Shown: positions 8,661 through 17,316, counted from the stretch's first letter. The stretch is DNA of 51,025 bases from Candidatus Magasanikiibacteriota bacterium (GCA_018651085.1 JABIEQ010000011.1:131598-182622); one strand, 5' to 3'. The notes: generated by a model not told the origin, from the letters alone. A program made the numbers and translations.

Positions 8661-9668
8661 TTATTTTGTTGCAAGAACGCTTCGTTTATAACTATCAAGA
8701 TTTTCTAAGGCAATGCCTGTTCCTTTCGCCACACAAAGCAATGGATCGTCAGCGAGGTAACATGCCACACCGGTTGCTTCTGTTATAAGTGTTTGAAGAT
8801 TTCTTAATTGGCTTGATCCTCCTGACATGATAATTCCTTTTTCCATGACGTCAGCTGAAAGTTCTGGAGGTGTTTCATGAAGGACATCTTTAATTGCTTG
8901 CACTAACCCTTCAAGATCGTGTTGCAATGCTTCTGTTGTATCGTCTGATGTTACAATAATTGTTTTTGGCAATCCTGAAATCATGTCTCGTCCTTTGACT
9001 TCCATTTCTAATGGATCGTCCATAAACATGGCTGACCCTACTTGAATTTTTACTTGTTCTGCTGATTGATCACCAATAGCTAATCCATATTTTCTTCTAA
9101 TATGCTCGGCGATTGATTGATCAAATCGTGTGCCTCCAATTCTTACTGATCCGCATGACACAATTCCTCCAAGAGAGATGACAGCAATTTCTGATGTTCC
9201 CCCTCCGATATCAATAATCATATGCCCTGAAGCACTTCCAATTGGAATATCCGCTCCAATGGCAGCAACGATGGGTTCTTTTATAATGTATGCGGCTCTT
9301 GCTCCTGCTGCCATCGCGGCATCAATCACCGCACGTCTTTCTGTTGATGTGATACCAGCAGGTACAGCAATCATCACTTCTGGACGAAATAACCGTACGC
9401 CACCAAGGGCTTTATTAATAAAGTATCGAAGCATGGCTTCTGTTGTTCTATAGTTTGCAATTACCCCATCTTTTAAAGGACGCTCAGCTCGAATTGAGTC
9501 AGGAGTTCTTCCAATCATTTCTTTTGCTTCAACCCCAACAGCCATGACTTTTTTATCTTCAGTAGAAATGGCAACAACGGAGGGTTCATTAATAACAATC
9601 CCTCGTTTTGGTAGATGGACAAGAACATTAGTTGTTCCAAGATCAATCGCTACTTTTTTTATCCACAT
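8661..9668 (-). CDS. mreB: rod-shape-determining actin homologue MreB
   Basis: Bacterial actin that organises wall synthesis beneath the membrane. 335 residues, normal length. Phosphate-1 motif AIDLGTTNVLV (residues 7-17), the INEPSVVAI segment, connect-1 AVPAGITSTERRAVIDAA near 107, phosphate-2 IIDIGGGTSEIAVISLGG near 155, and the adenosine motif IIMSGGSSQLRN near 285 are all present. It lies between a DUF4012 gene and a glycosyltransferase gene, a neighbourhood of envelope functions. mreC, mreD and penicillin-binding proteins are not in this window. Confidence 0.97.
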   Translation of the reverse strand: MWIKKVAIDLGTTNVLVHLPKRGIVINEPSVVAISTEDKKVMAVGVEAKEMIGRTPDSIRAERPLKDGVIANYRTTEAMLRYFINKALGGVRLFRPEVMIAVPAGITSTERRAVIDAAMAAGARAAYIIKEPIVAAIGADIPIGSASGHMIIDIGGGTSEIAVISLGGIVSCGSVRIGGTRFDQSIAEHIRRKYGLAIGDQSAEQVKIQVGSAMFMDDPLEMEVKGRDMISGLPKTIIVTSDDTTEALQHDLEGLVQAIKDVLHETPPELSADVMEKGIIMSGGSSQLRNLQTLITEATGVACYLADDPLLCVAKGTGIALENLDSYKRSVLATK

Positions 9669-9675
9669 ATCTTAC

Positions 9676-11169
9676 TTATTTACTTAACTCAATCGTAAAT
9701 TCTTGGTCTACTCGAAGATCCCTTTCTACTTCATAACTTGTGTCATGCCACTTATCTGGAGATTCTGGTGGTGTTGCAGCTTTTAATGTTGTACCAAAAT
9801 CAAGATGCGTGGTCAAACCAGCGAACGGTAGCCCTGACTGTTTTTGAACAAATAACGTATACACGCCGTTTTCTATTTCTGCTGTTATTTTTTTAGGAAG
9901 TTTATAGGTGAATGATAGTTCTCCTGTTTCACCAGGTTCAATTGATGTGAATGCTCCAAACCACTGCTTCCCGGCTTCTTGCCCTTCATCTATTTTCCCA
10001 ACTTCTTCTGTCCTGTCCCAAGCTAATGATCCCTTTGTTTCAATAAGCTCAGACCCTGTCGGTACAAATACTCGGGCATATGTTCTATACCGTGTTGTCC
10101 GCCAATCAAACGTACCATTATGAATATAGGTCATCTTTGCTGTTGCATATATTTCCCCGTCAGCTCTTTTTTCTAATGCATAGTCTAATGTTCTTTCTAT
10201 GGCATGATCTGTTTTTAATGCAGCAAGATTTGCATCGGTCCATAATAAATAATCTCCTTTTACATATTGTACTTTCCCTGACCAATCTTGTGCATCTAAT
10301 AATTGCTGTAAAGCATCATTATCTTTTGCATATACGAGAATATGTTTTTCTTCAAGAAGACTCAATATTGTTGGTACATACGTAGGAATCTGAGAAAAAA
10401 TATCACTTCCCAATTTATCCCCCAAGCGTTGCATAAATGGGCCAATAATCTGTTTTCTATTTTCAAAGCTTATGCCTCGTTTTTCATATCCATATTCTAC
10501 TTCGTACTCTAACGTTTCAGTAACGTTTGATTCGTCAAAGGTAATTCCATCAATGGTGATTGGCCCAGTTAGTCCAATGAATCGCTCAAGTACTGTTGGG
10601 GTAAAAGCTACTACCATATCTATTTCATCAGCTAACTTCCCATTTTCTCCTTTATAAAACGCTAAGGCTCTTTTACTGTTGTCAACAAAATCAGGTGACC
10701 AGTTACTGTCTCTAAAAAACCATCGATCAACATTTAGATGATCAAGGATTGGTTGTGGTGGCACAGGTTTCCACGCGGCTGGAGTTAATTTATCTAATAC
10801 TTCTGTTCCTTCTGTTTTTATAATTTCTATTTTTCCATTATGCATTCGAACAAGTGCATAGGTTCCAATGAATCCTCCACCTGGTCTCATTTCTGTATTA
10901 TTTTGAAATAAAAACAAATAGGTTACTGGTTTAGAAATTCCTGTGACATCTGCTAAAAACGGAACAAATGCACTGTACTCATCTGTCCCTGTTTGTTCTT
11001 CAATCGTATCTGCTATTTGATCTTGAATAAAGCTACTATTTAATACGTCTTCTACTGAAAATCGTGAAATAATGTTATACGCAATAACAATACATGTTAC
11101 AAACAACACAAAAAACATGATCATAATGTAGAGCCATAGCCTCGATTTTTTTCTTTTGTGTATCTGCAT
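9676..11169 (-). CDS. DUF4012 membrane-anchored extracytoplasmic protein
   Basis: 497 residues with a basic N-terminus followed by one transmembrane segment (about residues 12-33, LWLYIMIMFFVLFVTCIVIA). The signature of the DUF4012 family is the block LFQNNTEMRPGGGFIG near residue 90, followed by a second block around WSPDFVDNSKRALAFY. The C-terminal region is rich in beta strands and ends in an Ig-like stretch (GETGELSFTYKLPKKI). The function of DUF4012 is unknown; it is common in Patescibacteria and Gram-positives next to glycan genes, which matches its place between a GT2 gene and mreB. Confidence 0.85.
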   Translation of the reverse strand: MQIHKRKKSRLWLYIMIMFFVLFVTCIVIAYNIISRFSVEDVLNSSFIQDQIADTIEEQTGTDEYSAFVPFLADVTGISKPVTYLFLFQNNTEMRPGGGFIGTYALVRMHNGKIEIIKTEGTEVLDKLTPAAWKPVPPQPILDHLNVDRWFFRDSNWSPDFVDNSKRALAFYKGENGKLADEIDMVVAFTPTVLERFIGLTGPITIDGITFDESNVTETLEYEVEYGYEKRGISFENRKQIIGPFMQRLGDKLGSDIFSQIPTYVPTILSLLEEKHILVYAKDNDALQQLLDAQDWSGKVQYVKGDYLLWTDANLAALKTDHAIERTLDYALEKRADGEIYATAKMTYIHNGTFDWRTTRYRTYARVFVPTGSELIETKGSLAWDRTEEVGKIDEGQEAGKQWFGAFTSIEPGETGELSFTYKLPKKITAEIENGVYTLFVQKQSGLPFAGLTTHLDFGTTLKAATPPESPDKWHDTSYEVERDLRVDQEFTIELSK

Positions 11170-11174
11170 ATATG

Positions 11175-12665
11175 TTATGTTTTTCTATTTTTTTGTGCTA
11201 CTTCATACCCAAGGTATTTTCCAAACATCAATCTTGTTACGGCATCAATGGCTGGGATGGCACTTACTATAATAAGAGAGATTGGCATTAATATCCATTG
11301 CAAAAGCATAATAATGTATCTATGTCTTGGATGTGATTCTGGTCGCTTCGGGAGTAATGGAAAACTTAATGCAGCTGACAATAAAAGGGCAAGCATGGCA
11401 AGTCCCATGAGGCGTTGTAATAATTGTGGTGTATTGAAAAATAATGCACTTTGTCTTACGGCATCCCCTGCTACCCAAAATGGGAGTTGGCCAAGGACAG
11501 TAATAATAATGGCAGCGACACACCAGGTCCACTTCCCTTCCCATTCAACAAATAACCATTTTACTTTTTTCCATAAAGGAATAGTTTTTCCTTTTTTTCT
11601 AAATTCCCATAATAAATATGGAATCTGTTCCATTCCCCATGCCCACCGTCTTTGTTGCTTGTATAGATTTTTTATGCTTTTCCATGTTGAGTCATCTCTT
11701 ACGGTGTCCATCGATACAGGAACATACAACGGAGTGACCTCATAGTTTCCATCATACCTTAGAAAGCATTGATAAAACAGCCGCGCGTCTTCACTAATGA
11801 TCCGAGGATCATGAAACCCAATATCAACAAGTGCATTATAACTTAATGAATACGAAGAAAATGTCATCAGTGCATCTTGACGTGCAAGCATCATCATTGT
11901 CCAAAAACTGGTACCAAACGCCATGATTCGTAAAATTGCGGGTGAATCCCAGATGTTATTGTTATACAGTGGTACAGGCTGAAATGAGCTTCTGGTTGGG
12001 TTTGGATGATCAAGGTACGTACACGTGAGATATGCAAAATATGACAAGTGACACATAGCATCGATATCAAAGACAGTCACAACGATTTTTGCATAGTTCC
12101 ACCCCTTCTTATCAATGTAGGCCTTCATCTCTTTTTCTGCGTGATGAAGATTTGAGGCTTTTCCTGGAATCTCTCCTTTTAACCCATGTGGATGACAGGT
12201 TCCTACAATGTCATGCACTTTGTGCCCGTATGTTTCTCGAGCCTTTTTTAAAATACTCTCGAAATTTTCTTTTGCTCGTGCTTCTCCTGCAATAACCACC
12301 ACCATGCTTTCTTTATCGTATGCGGCATTACACACTCGCTCAATTGTTGGTCCAGCAATTGACCAATCTTCATTATATATAGTCAAAAATACTACGTGAT
12401 GGATATCTTTCCAATTTGGTTGTGTATGAAATAAGGTGTCTTTCCAATCTACCTTTCGTACCTTTGAAAAACGAAACCATGATACCCCAAGGTAAAATAT
12501 ATAGCTTGAAGCTTTTAGCACCCAATACACATCAAAAAGAATGATGAAATATAACACCCACACTGGTCTTATAAATGACAAAGTGATACTTCCAATAAGC
12601 GTTCCCCATACTAAAAGTCCTGGCAACATCTCGTACATTCTATATCGTTGAAAATCTGTTAGCAT
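11175..12665 (-). CDS. membrane GT2-family glycosyltransferase
   Basis: 496 residues with hydrophobic helices at both ends (two near residues 13-60; about four after residue 365) around a cytoplasmic GT-A domain. The catalytic landmarks are KASNLHHAEKE near 150, the DXD-like FDIDAMCH near 180, EDARLFYQ near 290, and (Q/R)xxRW as QQRRWAWG near 340. This set is typical of processive inverting transferases that extrude polysaccharide, but monomer-adding enzymes share it. Its end is 5 nt from the DUF4012 start and its start overlaps the TsaB-like gene by 7 nt, so translation is probably coupled. Confidence 0.88.
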   Translation of the reverse strand: MLTDFQRYRMYEMLPGLLVWGTLIGSITLSFIRPVWVLYFIILFDVYWVLKASSYIFYLGVSWFRFSKVRKVDWKDTLFHTQPNWKDIHHVVFLTIYNEDWSIAGPTIERVCNAAYDKESMVVVIAGEARAKENFESILKKARETYGHKVHDIVGTCHPHGLKGEIPGKASNLHHAEKEMKAYIDKKGWNYAKIVVTVFDIDAMCHLSYFAYLTCTYLDHPNPTRSSFQPVPLYNNNIWDSPAILRIMAFGTSFWTMMMLARQDALMTFSSYSLSYNALVDIGFHDPRIISEDARLFYQCFLRYDGNYEVTPLYVPVSMDTVRDDSTWKSIKNLYKQQRRWAWGMEQIPYLLWEFRKKGKTIPLWKKVKWLFVEWEGKWTWCVAAIIITVLGQLPFWVAGDAVRQSALFFNTPQLLQRLMGLAMLALLLSAALSFPLLPKRPESHPRHRYIIMLLQWILMPISLIIVSAIPAIDAVTRLMFGKYLGYEVAQKNRKT

Positions 12666-13066
12666 ATATTTTTTTTCGGTGTCGTAATATTTGGTTCTCC
12701 ACTATACGTTGCTGATACGTATTGTCCTTTTGGCACATTGTCTAATGCGTTGATAAATCTATCTTCATCATACCCCTCTTCAAGCGTAGTTGTTACAACG
12801 GCAGTATGTTTTGCATAACTAAACCCGTTTGCAACCGTCGTTGCTATTCTTGTACTTGTAAATCCTCCAGTCCCTACGACAACGACAATACCTTGAATAC
12901 TATTTTTATCCAAGCCTTCTTGTATTAAAAACGTATTAATAACGAGAAGAAGCATCTTGTTTCTTCCTGTCTTCAGGCACTCTTTTTTTTCTTTTTCCTT
13001 ATTAAATAAGACCAAATGAATCTGGTCTTTTTGTGACATGTTAATGTAGAGATATGGATTATTCAT
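12659..13066 (-). CDS. tsaB: short TsaB-like protein
   Basis: 135 residues resembling the N-terminal ASKHA lobe of TsaB, the partner of TsaD in making t6A of ANN-decoding tRNAs. The start YLYINMSQKDQIHLVLF matches the xLxIDTS opening, and IVVVVGTGGFTSTRIATTVA matches the family block with GPGSFTGLRIG. Full-length TsaB has about 220 residues, so the second lobe is missing, and the GPGS block is altered to GTGG. The partner candidate tsaD is also in this window (26943-27950). It overlaps both neighbours by 7-8 nt. It may be a minimal TsaB or a derivative; a truncated glycosyltransferase accessory is less likely. Confidence 0.7.
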   Translation of the reverse strand: MNNPYLYINMSQKDQIHLVLFNKEKEKKECLKTGRNKMLLLVINTFLIQEGLDKNSIQGIVVVVGTGGFTSTRIATTVANGFSYAKHTAVVTTTLEEGYDEDRFINALDNVPKGQYVSATYSGEPNITTPKKNIC

Positions 13067-13658
13067 CTTTCATGTTATTTACCACTAATACATGATCCCC
13101 ATCAAATAATGAATATATAAATTTATCCATCACATTTCTTCTATCTTTAAACTCTTGGTTAGTCATGATGGTGTATCTAATATCAAAACCAAATTCTTTT
13201 TCGTAGGTACTTATGATTTTTGTCATGACTCTTTCTTTTATCTTTCCTACTAACAAGAGATCACTTTGCACATCTGTATCTCCTGTGAATCTTCCTGTTA
13301 CTAAAAAGAGCGTCACGTCCCCTGCTTTTTTCTTTACTTCTTCGACGAACATATTTTGTTCCATCAACTTTCCCTTTGTTAAAAGGGCCTGTATTTCTGG
13401 GTACAAAATAGACTCAGTATTTAATATATAATATTTTCTGAGCTTTGCTCCGGCGTCACTTTCTTTTATATCTACCGGTGGCGTGGTAACCTGGAGAAGG
13501 GACGACTTAAGTAATAAATCTATTTCTCTACGTACACCATTAATCTGTACCTCTGCTTCTCGCGCAAGCTCTCGTACATACCAAGCTCTACTTGGATCCC
13601 TAAAAAAGATGCCGAGGAGCTTTAATCGTGTTTTTGAACCAAAAAGATGTTCAAGCAT
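13059..13658 (-). CDS. winged-helix transcriptional regulator with nucleotidyltransferase-like domain
   Basis: 199 residues. The N-terminal 65 residues are a winged helix (SKTRLKLLGIFFRDP, then YVRELAREAEVQINGVRREI as the recognition segment). The C-terminal part (DVTLFLVTGRFTGDTDVQSD onward) resembles the nucleotidyltransferase-fold domains often joined to such HTH domains, including the SDLLLVG stretch, but the catalytic GS/DxD pattern is not clear. It is the first gene of the long leftward operon behind a good promoter, so it may regulate the operon or itself. No operator was identified. Confidence 0.75.
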   Translation of the reverse strand: MLEHLFGSKTRLKLLGIFFRDPSRAWYVRELAREAEVQINGVRREIDLLLKSSLLQVTTPPVDIKESDAGAKLRKYYILNTESILYPEIQALLTKGKLMEQNMFVEEVKKKAGDVTLFLVTGRFTGDTDVQSDLLLVGKIKERVMTKIISTYEKEFGFDIRYTIMTNQEFKDRRNVMDKFIYSLFDGDHVLVVNNMKDE

Positions 13659-13700
13659 AATATTCGTATTGATATAATTCTTATTCCCCTCCCTAGACGA

Positions 13701-13730
13701 TTGTATCTTTAGAGCTATTTATAGTATACT
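13701..13730 (+). promoter_or_regulatory. possible promoter of the PP2C/propeller gene
   Basis: TTGTAT (13701-13706) and TATACT (13725-13730) are separated by 18 bp and sit 51 bp before the ATG at 13782. A second TATAAT at 13735-13740 lacks a matching -35. The element overlaps the divergent leftward promoter, so the two could interfere. Confidence 0.4.
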
Positions 13731-13732
13731 AC

Positions 13733-13761
13733 AGTATAATTTCTTACCGTAAAAAAGTCAA
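13733..13761 (-). promoter_or_regulatory. promoter of the long leftward mreB/frr operon
   Basis: Minus-strand -35 TTGACT at 13756-13761 and -10 TATACT at 13733-13738 with a 17-bp spacer. Transcription would start near 13726, leaving about 68 nt of leader before the wHTH gene. The following genes are packed with overlaps or gaps under 30 nt down to dtd. Confidence 0.7.
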
Positions 13762-13781
13762 AATTGCCTTGATACACTGCT

Positions 13782-15881
13782 ATGACTACCCGCCTCGACT
13801 TGCAAGAATTTTTTGTTGAAGGACATAACCAGAAACGGTCTCATGTACTCCTTCATATTACAGAACCCTCTACCCCTCAAGAGCGTAAAAAGGGGCATTT
13901 TTTTGCTATAGTAGAAATTGAGCATGCGAACCGAGAATATATAGAACAAATTCAACATATTATAGAAGAAGTTGAGGCAAGCTATTATAACTCCCCTACT
14001 CAGGTAAAAAGTACTGAAGCGTTTGAGCGTATTATTGAAGACATTAACCGACGAGGACATCATCTGTTACGAAACCCTCGAATGAGCATGCATTGCGTAC
14101 TAGGAATCATACAAGATACGAGTGTTGCATTTGTATATCATGGATCTCCTCAAGCACTTCTATTTTATCATGCAAAGGGTTCTCTTCATACCCTTGATAT
14201 TTTGTCTGATGAGCCAACATCTTCTTCAACCCAGCTATTTTCTGCTCTGATGGAAGGTGCTATGAATGAAGATGATTTTTTCTATGTGAGTACGCCCTAC
14301 GTACGAGAAACTATTCCTAAAAAGAAACTAGAAACTGTTGTGTCTTCTCGTAATGTCCAAGGGGCAACAGAATATATTGAACATATTTTACAAAATCTCC
14401 GATCTGATCGATCTCATGGAGGAATTCTTTTTCAACTCATTGGTGATGAAGAACCTGTGTCTTCTTCACCAGTACACAAAAATAAAAAAGAACAAAAGAA
14501 AGAACAAGCTAAAGATACTTCTGAATCTAATTATCGTCCACGAAAAAAAGACACCTCTTCTGACTCCTTTTTGAGTACGACACTTATTATGATTGGACGA
14601 ACACTCTTTTCTTTTCTCGGCTTTCTTATTCGTCTTGTTCGTACACTCCTTATTATCTTAGGAAAAATATTCATTCGTTTTTTTATCATTGTTACGAACA
14701 AAGGAAATAATAGAAAAGCGGTTATTAATGAGACAAAACGCGATATTATTTCTCAAAAGGAAAAGATTGTGGCAATGCCACTTATGACAAAGATCTTGTT
14801 TGTATTTGTTCTTATCTTTATTGTTGTCTTTTTATCTAGTATCTTTACCCTTCGAGCAAAAGAAGAGCGGGCCACTGCTGAAGCTCAATATAATCAACAA
14901 CTTGAACGAATAAGCGCGTACCAAGATGAAGCAGAAGCGAGTCTTATTTATGGAGATGAAGAAAAAGCGCTTGTTATGCTTCAAGAAGCAAAAAAGGCAC
15001 TGACAGAACTTCCTAACGAATCAAAGGAAGAAGCGTCTCGGTATAAGACTTTAGAAGACAGTACAAATGTATTACTACAAAAGCTTCAAAAACTTGTTAC
15101 TATTACTCCATCTATTGTAGTCAATATTACTGAGACTCATGAATCATCTAACGTAACTGAACTTGCTCGCATTGGAGATTCTTTTATTGCTTACGGTAAA
15201 AGTGATGAACTTATTTATACCTTTGATCCTGATGTACAAGAGGTGTCAACGAAAACCCATGCAAATGCTCAGGAACTTATTGCTGCAACGACACCGAAGG
15301 AAGAAGATGAAATTATTTTTCTTACTACCAATAATGCTATAGCTTCTTACGATAATGACGCCGGGGTATTTTCTGCACGAGACATATCATTTCTAGAAGA
15401 AAATACTGATACAAATGCCCTTTTTGTATATAACCAACGCCTCTATAGCCTTGATCCAACTCACAATCAAGTGTATAAACACAATCGGACTCAAACTGGA
15501 TATGATAGAGGTACGGCTTGGATTAGTAGCGAGGTTGATTTATCAAAAGCAGTTTCCTTTGCCATTGACGGCAACATCTTTGTCCTTACAAGTACTGGAG
15601 ATCTACACAAATTTACTGCCGGGGAAAAAGAATCGTTTACAATCAAAGGACTTGAACCAACGCTTAGTGCTCCAACCCGTATATGGACCCACAATACAAC
15701 TGAATACATCTATATCCTTGAGCCAGCAGAAAAACGTCTTATTACATTAGATAAAGAAGGAAAACTTATTCAACAATATACGGCAACTGAGTGGCAAGCC
15801 CCAAGTTCATTTATCATTGATGAAGAAAAGGGCATAGCGTACATTCTTGATAGTGGTATAGTCTATCGAATTTCTCTTTAA
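13782..15881 (+). CDS. PP2C-like domain / transmembrane / beta-propeller-like protein
   Basis: 699 residues in three parts. Residues 1 to about 230 look like a diverged PP2C/SpoIIE phosphatase fold (GHFFAIVEIEHANREY, MHCVLGIIQDTSVAFVYHG, DDFFYVSTPYV), but the metal-binding Asp residues of true phosphatases are not evident. A charged linker leads to two hydrophobic regions (about 268-305 and 338-360). A helical, probably coiled segment (about 362-430) follows, then repeated beta-rich units to the end (for example SFIAYGKSDELIYTFDPD, RIWTHNTTEYIYILEP, IIDEEKGIAYILDSG) that suggest a propeller on the other side of the membrane. It could relay an external signal inward. It is a lone gene between divergent promoters and a bidirectional terminator. 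Confidence 0.7.
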   Translation: MTTRLDLQEFFVEGHNQKRSHVLLHITEPSTPQERKKGHFFAIVEIEHANREYIEQIQHIIEEVEASYYNSPTQVKSTEAFERIIEDINRRGHHLLRNPRMSMHCVLGIIQDTSVAFVYHGSPQALLFYHAKGSLHTLDILSDEPTSSSTQLFSALMEGAMNEDDFFYVSTPYVRETIPKKKLETVVSSRNVQGATEYIEHILQNLRSDRSHGGILFQLIGDEEPVSSSPVHKNKKEQKKEQAKDTSESNYRPRKKDTSSDSFLSTTLIMIGRTLFSFLGFLIRLVRTLLIILGKIFIRFFIIVTNKGNNRKAVINETKRDIISQKEKIVAMPLMTKILFVFVLIFIVVFLSSIFTLRAKEERATAEAQYNQQLERISAYQDEAEASLIYGDEEKALVMLQEAKKALTELPNESKEEASRYKTLEDSTNVLLQKLQKLVTITPSIVVNITETHESSNVTELARIGDSFIAYGKSDELIYTFDPDVQEVSTKTHANAQELIAATTPKEEDEIIFLTTNNAIASYDNDAGVFSARDISFLEENTDTNALFVYNQRLYSLDPTHNQVYKHNRTQTGYDRGTAWISSEVDLSKAVSFAIDGNIFVLTSTGDLHKFTAGEKESFTIKGLEPTLSAPTRIWTHNTTEYIYILEPAEKRLITLDKEGKLIQQYTATEWQAPSSFIIDEEKGIAYILDSGIVYRISL

Positions 15882-15884
15882 ATA

Positions 15885-15934
15885 TTTCACAATAAAAAAG
15901 AACCCCATTAACGGGGTTCTTTTTTATTGTGAAA
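15885..15934. terminator. bidirectional terminator
   Basis: A perfect 22-bp inverted repeat (15885-15906 with 15913-15934) with the core GAACCCC/GGGGTTC and flanking A and T tracts. It serves the rightward PP2C gene and the leftward rplL gene. Confidence 0.93.
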
Positions 15935-15938
15935 GAAT

Positions 15939-16385
15939 TTACTTTAATGTAACTTTTCCACCAGCTTCTTCAAGTGTCTTTTTGAGTTCTTCAGCTTCAG
16001 CTTTTGGTACACCTTCTTTAATCATAGCAGGTGCTCCATCAACCATACCTTTAGCATCAGCAAGTCCAAGACCTGTGATTGCTTTTACTGCTTTAATGAC
16101 ACCAATCTTGTTGTCACCAATTTCAGTAAGTTCTACATCAAACTCACTCTTTTCTTCAGCTCCACCAGCGTCTCCAGCTCCACCTGCTCCAGGAGCAGCC
16201 ATCATCATTGCAGGAGCAGCAGCGCTTACGCCGAACTTATCTTCAAGAATGCTTACAAGTTCTGCAAGGTCTAGTACTGACATCTTTTCGATTTCTTCTA
16301 CTAGTCCTTTAAATTTTGCAGGAACTTCTACGTCTTTTTTTTCGTCAACTGCTTCTTCAGCTGCGTTTACTTTTTCTTCAGACAT
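15939..16385 (-). CDS. rplL: ribosomal protein bL12 (L7/L12)
   Basis: Stalk protein that recruits translation GTPases to the ribosome. 148 residues, about 20 more than usual because of an acidic N-terminal extension ([20 protein letters not shown]). The dimerisation segment [20 protein letters not shown] is followed by the Ala/Gly/Met-rich hinge and the C-terminal domain with [20 protein letters not shown] and the end GGKVTLK. It is 15 nt behind rplJ in the usual rplJ-rplL pair and ends against the bidirectional terminator. Confidence 0.97.
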   Translation of the reverse strand: MSEEKVNAAEEAVDEKKDVEVPAKFKGLVEEIEKMSVLDLAELVSILEDKFGVSAAAPAMMMAAPGAGGAGDAGGAEEKSEFDVELTEIGDNKIGVIKAVKAITGLGLADAKGMVDGAPAMIKEGVPKAEAEELKKTLEEAGGKVTLK

Positions 16386-16400
16386 ATATAGTCAATTAAT

Positions 16401-16922
16401 TTATGCTTTTTGTTCTTTAATAGCACTCAACACAGTTACGAGTCCACGCAGGTTTCCTGCGAGTACATTTACGAAACCAGAGATAGGTGCGTTTAGGGTT
16501 CCAACCAATTGTCCCAAAAGTTGCTGTTTGCTTGGAAGCTTTGAAAGCTCCGTTACTTTTGCTTCACTGATGAATTGCCCTTCAAGTATCCCTCCAAAAA
16601 TTGTCATCATTTTATGATCTTTTGCAAAGTTTGCAACAATTTGCGCTGGCGCAACTTCGTCTTCTAGACCAATGAATACTGCTGGAGCTCCGTCAAATTG
16701 CTTCGTGTCAATATCCATTCCTACGTCAGCAAGTGCCTTTTTTACAAAAGTTTTTTTACTTGCAACACAGGTAATGTTGTTTTCACGACATTTTGCACGA
16801 AGTTCTTCCATCTCACTTACCTTCAACCCTTGAAAGTTTGCGATAACTACAGCTTTTGCTGATTTCATTCCTTCGGTGATACTTGTGATTGATTGTTCTT
16901 TTTGTTGTTTGGTTTTTGCCAT
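16401..16922 (-). CDS. rplJ: ribosomal protein uL10
   Basis: Base of the ribosomal stalk; anchors bL12 dimers to 23S rRNA. From the ATG at 16920-16922 it has 173 residues and begins MAKTKQQKEQS as expected. A longer frame to 16952 would run through the attenuator hairpin and its T tract, so that start is rejected. Family blocks: KSAKAVVIANFQGLKVSEME near 20-40, SKKTFVKKAL near 57, and LNAPISGFVNVLAGNLRGLV near 140. In many bacteria L10(L12)4 binds its own leader, and the leader here looks like that element. Confidence 0.97.
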   Translation of the reverse strand: MAKTKQQKEQSITSITEGMKSAKAVVIANFQGLKVSEMEELRAKCRENNITCVASKKTFVKKALADVGMDIDTKQFDGAPAVFIGLEDEVAPAQIVANFAKDHKMMTIFGGILEGQFISEAKVTELSKLPSKQQLLGQLVGTLNAPISGFVNVLAGNLRGLVTVLSAIKEQKA

Positions 16923-17057
16923 AAAATAAAAAAAATGCGGCAGAAACCACATGACAATAAGGATAATCGACCTTAGATCGGTATTATACCTACAGTTTAT
17001 CCCTCGGCAGCGTATTTAATCTAAGCGATTCTTAGAAGCTACTGTCAGCGGTTTTAT
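16923..17057 (-). promoter_or_regulatory. ribosomal L10 leader with attenuator hairpin
   Basis: The 135-nt leader carries the recognisable L10-leader pieces GACAGTAG (around 17040) and CTGCCGAGG (around 17008-17016), arranged as in the autoregulatory rplJ leaders of Gram-positive bacteria. Directly before rplJ, ATGTGG (16947-16952) pairs with CCGCAT (16935-16940) and is followed by a T-rich run (about 16926-16935), a plausible intrinsic terminator. Binding of L10(L12)4 could therefore decide between termination and readthrough. The pattern was recognised by eye, not with a covariance model. Confidence 0.75.
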
Positions 17058-17063
17058 GGGCCA

Positions 17064-17092
17064 ATTGTAGCAAAAAGAAGGTTAGCTGTCAA
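17064..17092 (-). promoter_or_regulatory. rplJ-rplL promoter
   Basis: Minus-strand -35 TTGACA (17087-17092) and -10 TACAAT (17064-17069) with a 17-bp spacer; RNA start expected near 17057. Confidence 0.85.
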
Positions 17093-17129
17093 GATATACT
17101 CCTATTATGTGGAAAAGTACCTTTTATTA

Positions 17130-17158
17130 TTGACGATATATGGAAAATGAGATATACT
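17130..17158 (+). promoter_or_regulatory. tRNA-Glu promoter
   Basis: -35 TTGACG (17130-17135) and -10 TATACT (17153-17158), 17-bp spacer. RNA would start about 12 nt before the mature tRNA 5' end. Confidence 0.8.
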
Positions 17159-17176
17159 CATCTTGTTCTAATTTAT

Positions 17177-17248
17177 GGCCCCATCGTCTAATGGTTAGGA
17201 TACTTGGTTTTCATCCAAGAGATAGGGGTTCGATTCCCCTTGGGGCTA
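17177..17248 (+). tRNA. tRNA-Glu (anticodon TTC)
   Basis: A 72-nt cloverleaf. Acceptor GGCCCCA pairs with TGGGGCT (first pair G-U), the D arm contains TCTAATGGTTAGGA, the anticodon stem CTTGG/CCAAG encloses a loop with TTC, and the T arm is AGGGG-TTCGATT-CCCCT. The discriminator is A and CCA is not encoded. It has its own promoter and a strong terminator, so it is a single-gene unit. Confidence 0.95.
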
Positions 17249-17280
17249 CACTAAACGTCGTTCTGAACGACGCAAATCTA

Positions 17281-17316
17281 AAACAAAAGCCGCTCTGTTG
17301 AGCGGCTTTTGTTTTT
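17281..17316 (+). terminator. terminator after tRNA-Glu
   Basis: A 15-bp stem (17281-17295 with 17300-17314, core GCCGCTC/GAGCGGC), loop TGTT, then a T tract. A smaller hairpin CGTCGTT-CTG-AACGACG at 17256-17272 lies between it and the tRNA. Confidence 0.9.

Noticed and set aside
8660-8698. GT4 start at 8698
   Set aside because: It would overlap mreB by 38 nt and add residues not seen in the family; the ATG at 8659 directly follows the mreB stop.
16920-16952. rplJ start at 16952 giving a 10-residue extension
   Set aside because: The extension is encoded by the attenuator hairpin and its T tract; the family start MAKTK is at 16922.
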